Shown here: piece after piece, positions 24,129 through 36,816 of the stretch | Layout of the letters: each line of letters opens with the position of its first letter | Position numbering within the stretch: position 1 is the stretch's first letter | NCBI GenBank assembly: GCA_039654915.1 | Contig: CM077599.1 | Location: 14,324,501 to 14,388,500 of the forward strand | Reading direction: 5' to 3' | DNA length: 64,000 nucleotides | Source of the DNA: Aquilaria yunnanensis | Taxonomy: Eukaryota; Streptophyta; Magnoliopsida; Malvales; Thymelaeaceae | Position numbers and translations under genes: made by a program | The notes under the pieces: model-generated | The model's input: the letters and a program-made list of their open reading frames with translations, nothing else | Told to the model about the DNA's origin: nothing | The model's database searches: none

Positions 24129-26809
24129 CTAAACATGTGGCTGCACTGAGGTAGGGTATGATTCAAATGGCCATGATGAAACATATGTAGTGGTTCTGTT
24201 TGTATCACAGACTGAAATCGAAAGGCCAGGTATTTCCAACGGTTCCTTAAATGGCCATTCAGATGACGATGAAAAGGTCGGAGCTGTAGGCACCTCAGTC
24301 TTCGGTGACATAAAGCTACACCATCGCGAAGGGTGGGGGGGAGAGACTTTGTTATCCGGTGCATAACCCAAACCACTCATAGAATCTGCACATGGCCCTT
24401 TATCAACTAAATATTCATCTTTTACATTGGATGTTCCTTACTTCAATGGACATGAACGACTTGTATGGCCACTCTTCCCGCACATTCTACATTTCCTTGC
24501 CCCAGGTGCTTTCTTGCTGGACCTGACCTCAACTTTTTTACCTCTAACTCTCACAGGATCACGTACAACATTTGGATGGACTGAGTGAGCAACACTCTGA
24601 TTATTGACTTGTTTTTCTAGGGCTTCGAACAACTCAGCAGCTCTCAATGTTAACCGCGCAATCTCCCCCTTCAATTCTGTGTACCCTTCATCGTCACAAC
24701 GAGATGCAAAATATGTTAACTTATGGCATATGTTCCCAATTTGTGCACGCCTCGCAGCAAATGCCGCTTCCATTGGATCGGGAGTCACTCGTGCAATGTA
24801 TGCTGGCTCTTGCTTAGCACTTTTTGTCCACCTTTTGAGTATCAACTTATCAGGAATTTTCATTATATTCTCAACCTTCATCACAGAGAACATATGGCTA
24901 CAGGGGAGGCCTGCATTGAACCAGTGACAAAGCAAATATTAAACTGTACTATTCAATTGAATCAGTACTACACACACCAGAAACCATAGTTCCCAAACAT
25001 ATTTTCCTGAATTCATGCTTAAAAAGAAATTGAAAAAGTGTCAATGCCTTCTACATTGAGTTTACCAGTTTAGGTTAGTAACATGCATGTGCATTGCATA
25101 ATACTGTGGTCACCATTGAAATGAACCACGTAAGTTTCTGTGGGCGACGCATATTTGGAGATGAGATATCGATTTTCATCAGTCAGAGGATCAGATCGAA
25201 CCGCATTGTACAGGTGCTCATCATGAATTTGTTCCCGGACACGAACCAAGACATTCGGCGTGTACACATCACCTGCATGTTTCTCTAACAATTTTAGGTG
25301 TGTTAGCATTTGTGGTTCTGTATGTGTACTGTTGAAGTTCTGATGCAGTTCTGCCTCACATATACGATCAATGGCAACATCCACTCGGCGCACAAAGTCA
25401 TACAACTCCATTTGGCTGCCCAGGAATCGTTTTTGAAAGGAGTGCATGCCCTCTGCCCTCTGTGTACTTGTCATACCCGCGAAGAAATTGTTTTTCAGGT
25501 GCACAATGGCCCATGACCTGCGATTATCCCATGTCTCACGCACCCACTGATTGTCCTGTAGCCCAAACTTTTCCACTGCTTCTTCCCATTTAGCTTCTAA
25601 CTCATTAGGGTCTTTAACATGTAATATCATGTGTGCAAATGCACCTGCAAAATGTTCTGCCTTTTTCACATTGGTCTTGCAATTTCTCATTAGGTGCCAT
25701 GAACAAATTCTATGTGTGGCACCTGGGAAGACAGACTCAATAGCTTTTTTCATACCTGGGGCTGCATCTGTTATGACTGATTTAGGCAACTTGCCATACA
25801 TACAATCCATAAAACAGGTTAATAACCACTTATAGCATTCTTCAGACTCACTAGTTACAAGTGCACAACCAAATATGGAAGTCATATAATGGTTGTTGAC
25901 CCCCAATATGACGACATATGGGAACATATATCCATTACTGTTGTATGTAGCATCCATACATATGACATCACCGAAGATTGAATAATCCATGTGCATCCCA
26001 CCATCGGCCCAAAACATACCCCAAAGTGTATTTGAGTTATCTACGGCGTAACGACAATAAAACTCAGGGTCACACTGTGCAGTCTTCGTCAAATGTGCTA
26101 TAGCTCTCTCCGAATCTGTTGCCAGCTCAACCACTCTAGTATCAGAGTCCACCTAATTGTAAAGATCTTTTCGAAGGAAATCGACATTACTGTATCCTCC
26201 ATTTACAATAACCATGAAATCCATTATGCGGGTTGTCCCAACACCTGCCCTCCTCATTGGTTCAGCTTGCTCTTTTGCAGAATCAACCACACATCTATGT
26301 GACCGTATAAAATGGACGTCAGTTTGGGAAGCTAGCTTGTGGTTATGAATATGCTGGAATTCACCCACTTGGTACATATTCGATTTTGCCTTCATATGTA
26401 CCCGAAACGCAGCACGACACCCACACCTTGAAATGCGTCGAGGCTCCCTTTTTTGTTTCTCAGGAGTCAGCTGAAGCTTCATATGACCCTCTTTCGAACA
26501 AACCCACCTTCTTCATTGTATTACATTTAACTTTGCATTCCTCCTTATATCATCTCTTCTCACACCAAATCCCATAACATATGCATATTTACGATAAAAT
26601 TTTTCCGCCTCATCAATTGTCTGAAATTGTACTGTTTTGAAGTCCCTGAACACCCACTCAGTTACAGGTTTTTTAATATTCATCACTATCTCAGACCAAT
26701 CATACTCTAGATCGATCTCAACACCTGTTAATGTACTGTCTGCTTTCTCACACAAAATAGCATCTCTATTCTCACTCAGCCCAATGTGGATTGTGTTCTG
26801 GCTGTCCAT
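24129..26809 (-). pseudogene. FAR1-type MULE transposase (broken by stops)
   Basis: Reading leftward from ATG 26809: an N-terminal part with TIDEAEKFYRKYAYVMGFGV and RRWVCSKEGHM (FAR1-type WRKY-GCM1 DNA-binding region); the MULE catalytic core with GDVICMDATYNSNGY (first Asp), VITDAAPGMKKAI (second Asp), CSWHLMRNC and AEGMHSFQKRF (Glu); a SWIM zinc finger split by an intron (QCTC ... GLPCSHMF); and a zinc knuckle, CRMCGKSGHTSRSC. In-frame stops interrupt it: TGA 26513-26515 (where Trp is usual), TAG 26153-26155, and TAA 24438-24440, after which the frame stays open for about 100 codons to 24129. The DDE residues are kept. I take it as the element's own transposase, now inactive unless the stops are read through. 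Proteins of this family act in the nucleus on terminal repeats. Confidence 0.85.
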
Positions 26810-28533
26810 TTCAACCTACCCAATTCGACAAAGGGATGGGAAATGCCAATTTCCCACAACAATATGACAAACATCGAAACCCATATGAAAAAGATGACAC
26901 AGTAATGGACGACCAGTACATTGATTTCTTCTAATAGAACGATTTCTATAGTTGATGTGTACTGAGAGAAATAAAAGACATTTCCACCAATTAAAACCCT
27001 TCCCCTGAAATGGAAAACGTAAACAAGAATGTACCTTCCTGCTGTACGCAGCAAGGAATGCGGATCAGAGCCTTTACACCCTACTGAACACAGCAATGCC
27101 CAGCCGTTTATGCTCCTGTGCTTCTACGTTTTGTGCTCTGTTTTTCGTCACAAGCAATTTCCTTGGAAATGGGGTTCAAAGAAAACAATTTCCAATGCAT
27201 AACAACGAAATTGTGTTACGTCATATTTCAATGCACCACGTAATTTTTTGATTATTAGTAATATCTTCAAAATATCGAAATTAGTTTTCAGTAACTTGAA
27301 ATACATAAGTGTCATCTTTTAGGGTAAATATATTTTATTTAATTTATTTTTATTTTCATAACTAATTTTTACCATTTCAAATAAATCAAAATATTCTACA
27401 ATTGATCAACCGAACATAATATAAATAATATTGTATTTAACCAAATCAGTAATTTTTATCATTATATGATTAATTATGTACATTTATTTGTGAAATCATA
27501 ATTTCTCCTTTTCAAAGCTGATAGCCTACCCAATAAAATAAATAAATAAGTTATACTTATTTATTTTAATAAAATCCAAAATCATTTCCTAAATTAATTT
27601 AATATAACTGAATTTATTTTACTACACTTAATAGTTTATGTATCAATGTTGTAATTGTAACATTAACCTACCAATATCATTAAACTTACTAAATATAAAA
27701 ATAAACCATGAACTGGAAAAATTTAACTTTACCCTTAAACCCCAACTCTGAGAGTAAAATGGGGAAAGGGAAAAATAAATCAAAATTTTTTTATGAGGAA
27801 AAAATTTATTTGTACTAATTTTTTTCCTTTTGGGAAAGAGTTTGAAAAATTAAAAAAAAAATTAAACGACCATGAAAACAAATATTGGACATAAAACACT
27901 GCTCGATTTTATTTAAAATAAAACAAGAGTTACTGAGTTTTTAATGCATCCGATACGTGTGAACTTTGGCCTAAGTTGAAGGGGTTAACCCAGTTTTCTT
28001 CTAACTGATTATTTACAAAAAAAAAATAAATATCAATTTACTGTAATTTTAGACTGAAACAATTCCAAAATCTATATACAGTTTCTTTGAAAATAAAACA
28101 TTTGTTTATTACTTTCTATCATCTTAATTTATTTTACTTAACACTTTAAAAAAAATTACTTTCTATAACCCTAAATCTCATACCCTACACCTACTCACAA
28201 AACCATAAAACCAAAACATAATAAGTAGGAAAAAGATGATTTCAGCTCAAAATTTTTTATAACAGTAAAAAACAGACGCTAACATGTAAAGAAAAGGCAA
28301 TATTGGTAATTAAAATGCGAGAATATGTTGATAAAACTATTTTTTTGTATACAAATACATATTAATGGAAACAAGAGGAAAGTAATAATAAGTATATCAT
28401 ACTTCAGTCTATATAAACATGTAGAGGAATAACATTTTAGCATCCACGATACATCGATATAATGAAAGATAGTTAAAAACACGTGCATATTTTCTTCAAA
28501 TAAAATTCAAAACTATCCTAGTTCCAATGACAT
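26810..28533. other. AT-rich MULE interior between transposase and mobile-domain genes
   Basis: About 26810-27120 may be the transposase leader and promoter, as it is less AT-rich. The remainder to 28533 is AT-rich and shows no recognised coding sequence, array or RNA gene. Confidence 0.4.
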
Positions 28534-29549
28534 TTACTTTCTCCTTCCCCTCTTAGATGCAGGCCTATCTTCATTGTGCTTAGTACGGCTCTCGATGCAT
28601 CCATCAGATGTAGGCTCATCTGACTCTAACCCAGGTTCATAATCCGACTCTGCATCTGAGTCATCTTCCTCGATTTCCTCATCCTCGTCAATCAAACCAT
28701 AAGAATGTAAACCTTCGTCACCAACAATGTCTTCATGCTGCACATCATCCTCCGCATCATCTCCTTCTGATTGGGATTTGGTACCAACTTCATCGCTCTC
28801 ATCTCCATCACTGATGGAACCTTCATCCTGCACCACTTCTTTCCCACGACGACGATGTTGCATGTGTTCCAAGCCAGTGTCTCCAGTTGTTCCGCCACAT
28901 GACACCTGCAATTAAATGAATATATCATTAATATGTCATACATGACAACAAACTTTTATATAAACTATATACTTACACACTGTTTCAAAGAGAATTTCTT
29001 CGCATCCTTCCACATTTTGTCCGTTACAGCCTTCTTTAGACCTGCCACTAAGCGTAGTAACTTCTCCACAGTGTCCCTTTTCACCTATACATAACATTTT
29101 TCAAATCAAAAGATCAGCGTTGAATGGGATTGAGTACAACAACGTATAAGATGACAAACTTACAGATTTTATCGAAGGATCAAGTGGTAGACCCTCAACA
29201 TCTTCATCCTCAATGCTAGGAATTTTTAGGAGTTTAGCCTCTCCTGTTTCCAGATCTGGGAGCAACATAGATGTACCTGATAGCTGTATTTCAGAATCTT
29301 CTACTGTAGTGTCTATTTCTCGTGCAACAGTTGACATAGATGTCCCACCAACCCCACTGGTAGATGCACCTGGGTCCCCACCTTTCATGGTTTCGGCAAG
29401 CTCCTTCATCATGCCCTCCCACCACAACTGAAATGTACCAAAAAACAGAATTGTTGAATTATTATCCCATAATGATCCTGCAACTGCTGCTGTCAGTTCT
29501 GCACCATGCCACTTTTGGTTGAACATAGATGTTGAAGTTGGGTTCGGGA

Positions 29550-29998
29550 TAGAGATGTCAACGGGTAGGGTTCGGGTAGAGTTGTCCCATTCTAGAACCC
29601 GCCCCATGATACAATTCATACAACCCGAATCCTACCCACAACCCACATCGGGTAAGGTTTTCTAAACCCGTATCCTACCCTTGTATTGGTGGGTAGGATG
29701 CGGGTTCTCGACCCGCAAACCTGCCAAATTATTACATATGAGATTAAGAGAAATTTAACATGTAAACGACAATACACTTTTCACACAACAACAATAAATA
29801 TGTTCAAACAAAACAAAAAACAATAAATAACTATGTCCAAACAACAATTAATTGTAGTAATACAATTCTCATTGATACCAACTAGTCAAATATAAATAAA
29901 ATGCAAACTACGCCTGTCAAGCGAACATATACGCTTATTGCGATTAAATTGGGAATGGTAAAAACTTTTAATGGATATAAATTTTTATTATTTTTTAG

Positions 29999-30033
<35 letters not shown>

Positions 30034-30345
30034 GCACACACACAAGCAGTAAAGCGGATTGTATATATATTTATATATATATACACACACAGGCACAGTG
30101 GGTACACTACACACATAGCGGTTCATATATATACACATATACATACACACACACACACATATATATATATACGGACATAGCGGGGCGGATTAGGGGCGGG
30201 TTGTTAGCTAAACCCGCACCCAACGAGTTGTATTGCAAAAAAAATCCGGATCCGCCCCGAATCCGTTTAATTGGGAAAAAAACTCTACCCATCGGGTAGG
30301 GTAGGATCGGGTATCCACTGGGTAGGGTCCAAATTGACATCCCTA
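29550..30345. mobile_element. Non-autonomous hAT element inside the PMD gene
   Basis: A 796-bp insertion flanked by a perfect 8-bp duplication, GTTCGGGA (29542-29549 and 30346-30353). Its ends are TAGAGATGTCAA and, inverted, TAGGGATGTCAA (11 of 12 match), the classic hAT pattern. The subterminal parts have GGGTAGG/CCTACCC words on both sides. The centre is a compound (TA)n/(CA)n microsatellite (about 30000-30175). No transposase is encoded. It must post-date the MULE's PMD gene. Confidence 0.88.
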
Positions 30346-31559
30346 GTTCGGGATGGTCTTGTCATGTACTGGCCGATAGCTAATGTGTTGTCTGAACACC
30401 CTCTCACCTAAAAACCAGGCTCGACCACATGGGCTTTCTAGTAAAATTCAACACCTTGTTGCACCTAAACTTTCACTAACGTACTGTGGTAGGTCATCCA
30501 TGTACTTCTCCCATGGCCACATTTTCACCGCCGCCCTGTGTACTGTTTTAAATAACTTTATATACACTTCAGTATCATATGGCATGCCCCCCAAATGTCC
30601 CTCAGCATAGTACTTTGCTCTAGGGTATGTCCCATCTCCGCTCAAATTTAGGTTAGGCCCAATATCCATGAAATGCTCGCAGGCCCATGTCTGTGATTAC
30701 AAATAATTCATATGGAACATGATCATTTAATAATCATTTTTTAAATATAATTGATGTACATAATGAAATAAAGTAATTCACGTATATAATAGTTACCTGC
30801 CATGACTGCCAAAATCCACCACTCTCTTGAGCACCCCTGCTCAGACCATCCATATATAAGTAAAGATTAGCCAATGCGGCACTTCCCCAATTATACTTTC
30901 CCAGTTGGGATGTATCTGCTACAGCTGAAATCCACCATGTGTAAAAACTACTCGTGCTTGTATCACAGAATATAGTTGTGCCAAGAAAAGTTGCTAGGAA
31001 AACACGAACCAAATGATTCTTTCTCTCCATGGTATTTGATCTGTAACCTTTATACGTCTCAAGTACTAACTTAAAAGTCACCTTCCTTTTGTTATGGAAT
31101 ATCTCCCAACCATCACCAACTAATAGTTGCAGGCGGGGGGCATCTGAACATATTTCCATATCAATAGGAATTGGATCGCCACTGCAACGCAAGCCGGTTA
31201 TTGCCGCAAAATCTACAGGTGTCATGGTCATCTCTCCGATAGATGGGAAGTGAAATGTGTGTGTAGTATCCCACCAAAAGTGACTAAGTGCACGAATTAA
31301 GTGTCTGTCACAGTAAGTGGACTTCAATGCTTTGACTGCCTTGAACATACCCGTTGTTCTTATTATATCTTTCACAGTTTTTGGAAACCCATCAAACCAT
31401 TCCAACAATGGCTTCACGCTTCCATGTCCACAGTATGCACTTAGCCTATTCTATAAATATCAAATTAAAATTAAGAATATAAGATCTTAATGTAAATTGA
31501 AATCTAACATAAAATAGCAAGTGTTTCACAGAGATATTCTTAAACAGAGTTTTGATAAC

Positions 31560-33690
31560 ATTATCTCATTTAAAATTACATAGTTAATGTATTCGGTTAC
31601 ATCTCGCATTATTTGAAGTTTTTTCGCATTTTTATAATACTATCGCTTTTCATAGTTACTTCACCATTTAAAATTATTCTCACTGCAGTTATATTTTACT
31701 GGCTTGCAAAATAATTTATGTATTCTTTTCAATTATGTTACCACTTTCATAATGAATATTATCGCATTTTCTTACCTGTTTATTCTGTAATTTCTATAAT
31801 TGTTATCATATTTTTAGATGTTTTATGATATTTTAAAAATCTGTATCAATTTTTTGTAAATGCTATACCCTTTTGTAAATTAATAGTCACATATTAATAA
31901 TTATTATCGCATATTTAAAATTTATAATTACTCATCATTTTTTCAATTATTTATCACTTTCTATATATGATCAGTTTTTCGAATACTTTTCCCTTTATTG
32001 TATGTTATTATCACTTTACTTTATTTAATGGCTTTATTAAAATATTTATTACATTTTCACTTTTCAAAAATATTTACAAATTTTTGTTTCACTCTTATCA
32101 CTTTTCTATATTTTGTCGCTTGTTTTGATAATGAATTGGTTTTATATCAATATTTTCATTTTTTACTGCCATTTTTAAATATTTATTGCATTTTGTAGGT
32201 TTTGCATAAATTTTCTGTTGTCAAACGTAATAAAAAAATATTTTAAATTTTTTCAAGATTGCTAATTTTTTTATTATTTTACCACTTTTTGTATATTTAA
32301 TCACTATTTTTTATATTTCCTAAATTTTTCAAGAATTATTTGCCCTATTTCCAATTTTACTCACTTTTTAATTTTTATCACTTTTTTATTACATTTTTCA
32401 ACTTTTTCTTTTATTTCGGCCCTAATTTTTTTACTCACGTTTTTTAATATTTCTGGTATTTTATAGGTTTGGTATGAATTTTTAAACATTGATCAATTTT
32501 TTTATTTATATTTTATCACTTTTTTTATATTTTTTCCCTTCTTTTAAATTTTTTTTTTCACTTTCTCCATTAGTAATCCCTTTGTTTCTATTTTTATTCA
32601 TTTTTTAAAATTTTTATCATTTTCTTATTTTTAATCACTTTTAATTTTTTATCGCTTTTCCTTTTTTCCAAACGCCTTTAACCTTTTCACAAACGCCTTT
32701 TTCTTGTTTCCAAACGCTTTTGTTTTCTTTTCATCGCTTTTTAAATTTTTTTTCATATTTAATAAAATTTTTTATATTTGATGGCTTTTCAAAATTTTTT
32801 TTTTCACTTTCCCCATTAATAATTGCTTTGTTTCTATTTTTATTCACTTTTTTTATTTTTTATCATTTTCTTATTTTTAATCACTTTTTTTTATTTTTTA
32901 TCATTTTTTTAATTTTTGATCACCTTTTTTAATTTTTAATCACTTTTTTTAATTTTTAATCACCTTTTTTAATTTTTAATCACTTTTTTTAATTTTTAAT
33001 CACCTTTTTTAATTTTTTATCACTTTTTTTCATTTTTAATCATTTTTTTAATTTTTAATCACTTTTTTTCATTTTCAATCGTTTTTTTTAATTTTTAATC
33101 ACTTTTTTCATTTTAATTGCTGTTTTTAATTTTTATCATTTTTTCTAATTTTTAATCATTTTTTCCTAAACACTTTTTCTCTTTCCCTAACGCTTTTTTC
33201 TCGTTTTCATCGCTTTTTTAAATTTTTTTCTTATTTAATAAAATTTTTTATATTTGATCGCTTTTCAAATTTTATTTTTTTCACTTTCCCCATTAGTAAT
33301 CTCTTTCTTTCTATTTTTATTAACTTTTTTAATTTTTTAGCTTTTTAATCTCTATTTTTAATTTTGTTATCATTTATTCTAAATTTTAATCACTTTTTAA
33401 AATTTTTAATCTCTTTTTTTAATTTTTATTCACTTTTTTTAATTTTTAATCACTTTTTTTAATTTTCAATCGCTTTTTTAAATTTTTATCATTTTCTTAA
33501 TTTTTTTATCATTTTTTATTTTTTTTCGCTTTTTCTAATTTTTAATCATTTTTTCCTTAGCGCTTTTGTTTTTTTCCAAACGCATTTTCTTTTTTCCTAA
33601 CGCTTTTTTCCCGTTTTCATCGCTGTTTTAATTTTTAACCTAATTTTTTATTACATTTTTTGATTGTAATCGTTTTTTCAAATTAACCTA
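31560..33690. repeat. Long TTTTTAATCAC-type array inside PMD intron 1
   Basis: About 2.1 kb of intron is made of TTTTTAATCAC(T)n, TTTTCATCGC(T)n and TTTCCAAACGC(T)n words, regular between 32860 and 33060 where units of about 23 bp follow each other. Polarity equals that of 16086-17050. An internal partial duplication is visible: CACTTTCTCCATTAGTAATC (32560) and CACTTTCCCCATTAGTAATC (33282). Confidence 0.7.
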
Positions 33691-34449
33691 ACATACTTTT
33701 TCTTTCTCTCAATTCATACATATAGATTCCCTTAAATATAAACTATCTAATATATTTACCAGTAAATTTATCAATTAAAATGAAAACATGAAAATAAATT
33801 TAACTAACAACATAGCAAATTTAGCAGTTAAATTCGAAATAATAAAATTACAGTAAAATATAAACTCACTGGATGTGCTAGATGAGAAACGTGAGACTCC
33901 AGCTCAAAGTAGACGGTTGTGGAAGGAAGAAATTTCTTGTAAGGAGTTAGTCGCTTGATCATTGATTTACTGAAATCGCATGGTAATTGCTTAATATAAT
34001 CCCCGGTACCACTATGAGACATTGTTTGTTTCTATATGAAACGTAGAAATAAGAAAATTGAGGAGAGGGAAGAGATGTAAGTTGCTGTAATTGTAAAAAA
34101 TGAGGAAGATTAAATAGTGTAGTTATAGTATAGGTAATAAATGATGAAGTTATTGAGGTAGATGGTTAAATTTAAAAGAGTGGTTGGGAAGGTGAAATTA
34201 GGGGATAAAATTTAAAACGGTGGTTGGAGAAGTAAAAATAATGGTGCTGGTGAGGGGAACCAAAGCCAAAATATAGTTGCAGAAAAATTTAATACGTGGG
34301 ACACATATTAATGGGATAATTATAATATTTCTCTAATATTTTATTTAACTTGACAACTTTACCTATATGTTTAAAAACTTATACATAACTCATGTTTATT
34401 CTATAATATTGTTATTATTCGCTTCAATAACGTTTTTTCATCCAACACA

Positions 34450-36806
34450 TTTTAAAAAAACTGGGAAATAACCAGGTTACTTTGAAGGTAACCTAAAAAT
34501 GGTACCGGGTTATATAGAAGTTACCTTCGTTTTGACCGGGTCACTTTTAAGGTAACCAAAAAATATGACCGGGTCACCTCGAAGGTAACTTCATAGTGAC
34601 CAGGTCACTTTGAAGGTCACTTTGAAGGTACCTTCTTGTGACCGGGTCACTTTGAAGGTAACTTAAAAATGTGACCGGGTCACATGGAAGGTACCTTCGT
34701 TGTCAGCGGATCATTTTGAAGATAACCTAAAAATGTGACCGGATCACGTTGAAGATATCTTCGTTGTTACCGGGTCACTTTGAAGGTAACCTAAAAATAT
34801 GACTGGGTCACTCGAAGGTACCTTCGTTGTGACCGGGTTAAATTGAAGGTAACCTAAAAATATGATCGGGTCACATGGAAGTTACCTTCGTTGTAACCGG
34901 GTAACTTTGAAGGTAACCTAAAAATGTGACCGGATCACGTCGAAGGTACCTTCGTTGTCACCGGGTCACGTTCAAGGTAACCTAAAAAATGTGACCGGGT
35001 CACGTTGAAGGTACCTTCATCGTGACCGGGTTACTTTGAAGGTAACCTAAAAATATGACCGGGTCATTTTGAAGGTAATCTAAAATTGTAACCGAGTCAC
35101 GTTGAAAGTACCTTCCTTGTGACCGGGTCAATTTGAAGGTAACCTAAACATGTGACCGGTCACCTCAAAGTTACATTCGTTATGACCGAGTCACATTGAA
35201 GGTAACCTTAAAAAATGACCAGGTCACTTCGAAGGTACCTTCAATGTGACCGGGTCACTTTGAAGGTAACGTAAAAATGTGACTGGGTTATATGGAAGGT
35301 ACCTTCATTGTAGCCGGGTTACTTTGAAGGTAACCTAAAAATGTGACCGGGTGACATTGAAGGTACTTTCGTTATGACCGGGTCACTTTGAAGGTTACCT
35401 TCAAAGGTTACCTTCAAAGTGACCTGGTCACAACAAATGTAACATAAAAATGTGACCAGGTCACATTGAAGGTAACTTCTAAGTTACCCGGTCACAACGA
35501 AGGTACCTTTGATGTCACCTAGTCACATGTTTAGGTTACCTTCAATGTGACCCGGTCATAATGAACGTATCTTCGAAGTGACCCGGTCATATTTTTAGGT
35601 TACCTTTAATGTAACCCGGTCATAATGAAGTTACCTTCGAGGTGACCCGGCCACATTTTAAGGTTACCTTGAAAGTCACCCAGTCACATTTTTAGATTAC
35701 CTTCAAAGTGACCCGGTCACAACGAAGTTACTTTCAAGGTGACCCGGTTACATTTTTAGGTTACCTTCAACGTGACCCGGTCACAAGAAAGGTACCTTCG
35801 ACGTAACCCGGTCACATTTATACGTTAGTTTCAAAGTTACCCGGTCACAACGAAGGTAACTTAAACGTGACCCGGTCATAACGAAGGTAACTTCGTGATA
35901 AAATGTAAGAAAAAGCGATTAAATGTTAAAAAAAAGCGATCAATTTTTAAAAAAGGTGATTAAATATATAAAAAAGTGATAAAATAAAGAAAATGTAATA
36001 AATGTTAAAAAATTGGTAAATATTTTTAAAAGGTAAATAAAAACTGAAAAAGTGATAAATAATTTTAAAATGCAATAAATGATTTAAAAAATTGATTAAA
36101 TAAAAAAAGTGATAACAAAACTAAAGTGATAAAATATAAACAAACGTGGTAAATGTTAAAAAATGGGAAATATTTTTAAAAAGTGATTAAAAACAAAAAA
36201 AAGTGATAAGAATTCTAAAATGCAATAAATATTTTTTTTACTAAGTTGATCAATATACATAGATTTTATATTTTGAGAATCATTGACATATGTACAAAAA
36301 ATTATTTTATTAAGTATATTATTCATTATATTATTCAGTTACACAGATAATTTTTTAAAAATTTATCATTTTATTATTGCTTTTTTATATTTATTTTCTT
36401 TTTTTAGTTTAATCGCTTTTTTTGAAAAATATTTCAATATTTTAATTTTTTGTATCTTTTTTTATTTAATCATTTTTTAAAATTATTTATTGCATTTTAT
36501 AATTATTTATCACTTTTTTGATATTTAATAGCTTTTTAAAAAATATTACCAATTTTTTAACATTTATTACTTTTTTTAATTTCTTCACTTTTTTTTACAT
36601 AAAAAAAAATTTCATTTTAATTTTTTTTTTTACTTTTTAGAAATATTTATTATATTTTTAAATTTTTTATCATTTTTTTTCTTTCCCCTCCCTCACCTGT
36701 TATCCTAGTCAGGCGGTTTACGTTTTCTCCGCCAACTAAAAATCAACGATTAAAATCGGGGGTCAGGATTACCGCATTTTCAGGGGTGGATATTATAAAA
36801 TGCTCC
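34450..36806. repeat. Right terminal inverted repeat with palindrome array
   Basis: The array at about 34450-35895 uses GTGACCGGGTCAC and GAAGGTACCTTC-type palindromes with AAGGTAACCTAAAAATG spacers, the reverse complement of the left array. Polarity flips near 35395 (GGTTACCTTCAAAGGTTACC). An AT-rich zone follows (35895-36690), then the terminal 115 bp. Arm lengths before and after the flip differ from those on the left side. Confidence 0.85.
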
Positions 36807-36816
36807 GGTGTCCTTG
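36807..36816. repeat. Right target-site duplication of the 22.6 kb MULE
   Basis: GGTGTCCTTG, identical to 14196-14205. Host sequence resumes here, 120 bp before the IBA57-like ATG at 36937. Confidence 0.8.

Larger units (their letters stand above)
28534..34022 (-). pseudogene. Plant mobile domain (PMD) protein gene of the MULE (broken)
   Basis: Read leftward: exon 1 at 34022 to about 33870 (starts MSHSGTGDYIKQLP); a 2.4 kb AT-rich intron; the PMD core exon (about 31446 to 30798) with LIRALSHFWWDTTHTFHFP, GEMTMTPVDFAAITGLRCSG and NHLVRVFLATFLGTTIF; a further exon from about 30690; later exons 29428-29164, 29084-28977 and 28905-28534. The last encodes a very acidic tail ending SKRGRRK (nuclear-signal-like). 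Breaks are an in-frame TGA at 30448-30450 and a hAT element at 29550-30345 that splits an exon. Without the hAT element and one target-duplication copy, the frame joins across the site. PMD proteins (PF10536) include MAIN/MAIL1 and many transposon-borne relatives; their role in transposition is unknown. Confidence 0.8.
14206..36806. mobile_element. Giant Mutator-like element with three genes
   Basis: The boundaries rest on a perfect 10-bp target duplication and on inverted termini: GGAACTTTCTACAATACC inward from the left, GGAGCATTTTATAATATC inward from the right. About 100 bp further in, both arms share GGGGAAAGAAAAAAA followed by TGATAAAAA. Each arm then has AT-rich DNA and a palindrome array (14690-16085 and 34450-35895). 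The interior holds a C48 protease-like gene (+), a FAR1-type MULE transposase (-) and a plant-mobile-domain gene (-). All three carry in-frame stops, and two of them also have a frameshift or an insertion, so this copy is probably not autonomous now. ULP1-carrying MULEs (Kaonashi type) and transposon-borne mobile-domain genes are known in plants. I do not know a described element with this exact combination. Confidence 0.85.

Noticed and set aside
29901..30340. Frames of 69-132 codons on both strands
   Set aside because: They translate the microsatellite core and ends of the hAT element.
14206..36806. CRISPR-like reading of the palindrome arrays
   Set aside because: Spacers are repeated rather than unique, the setting is a plant nuclear transposon, and no cas-like gene is present.
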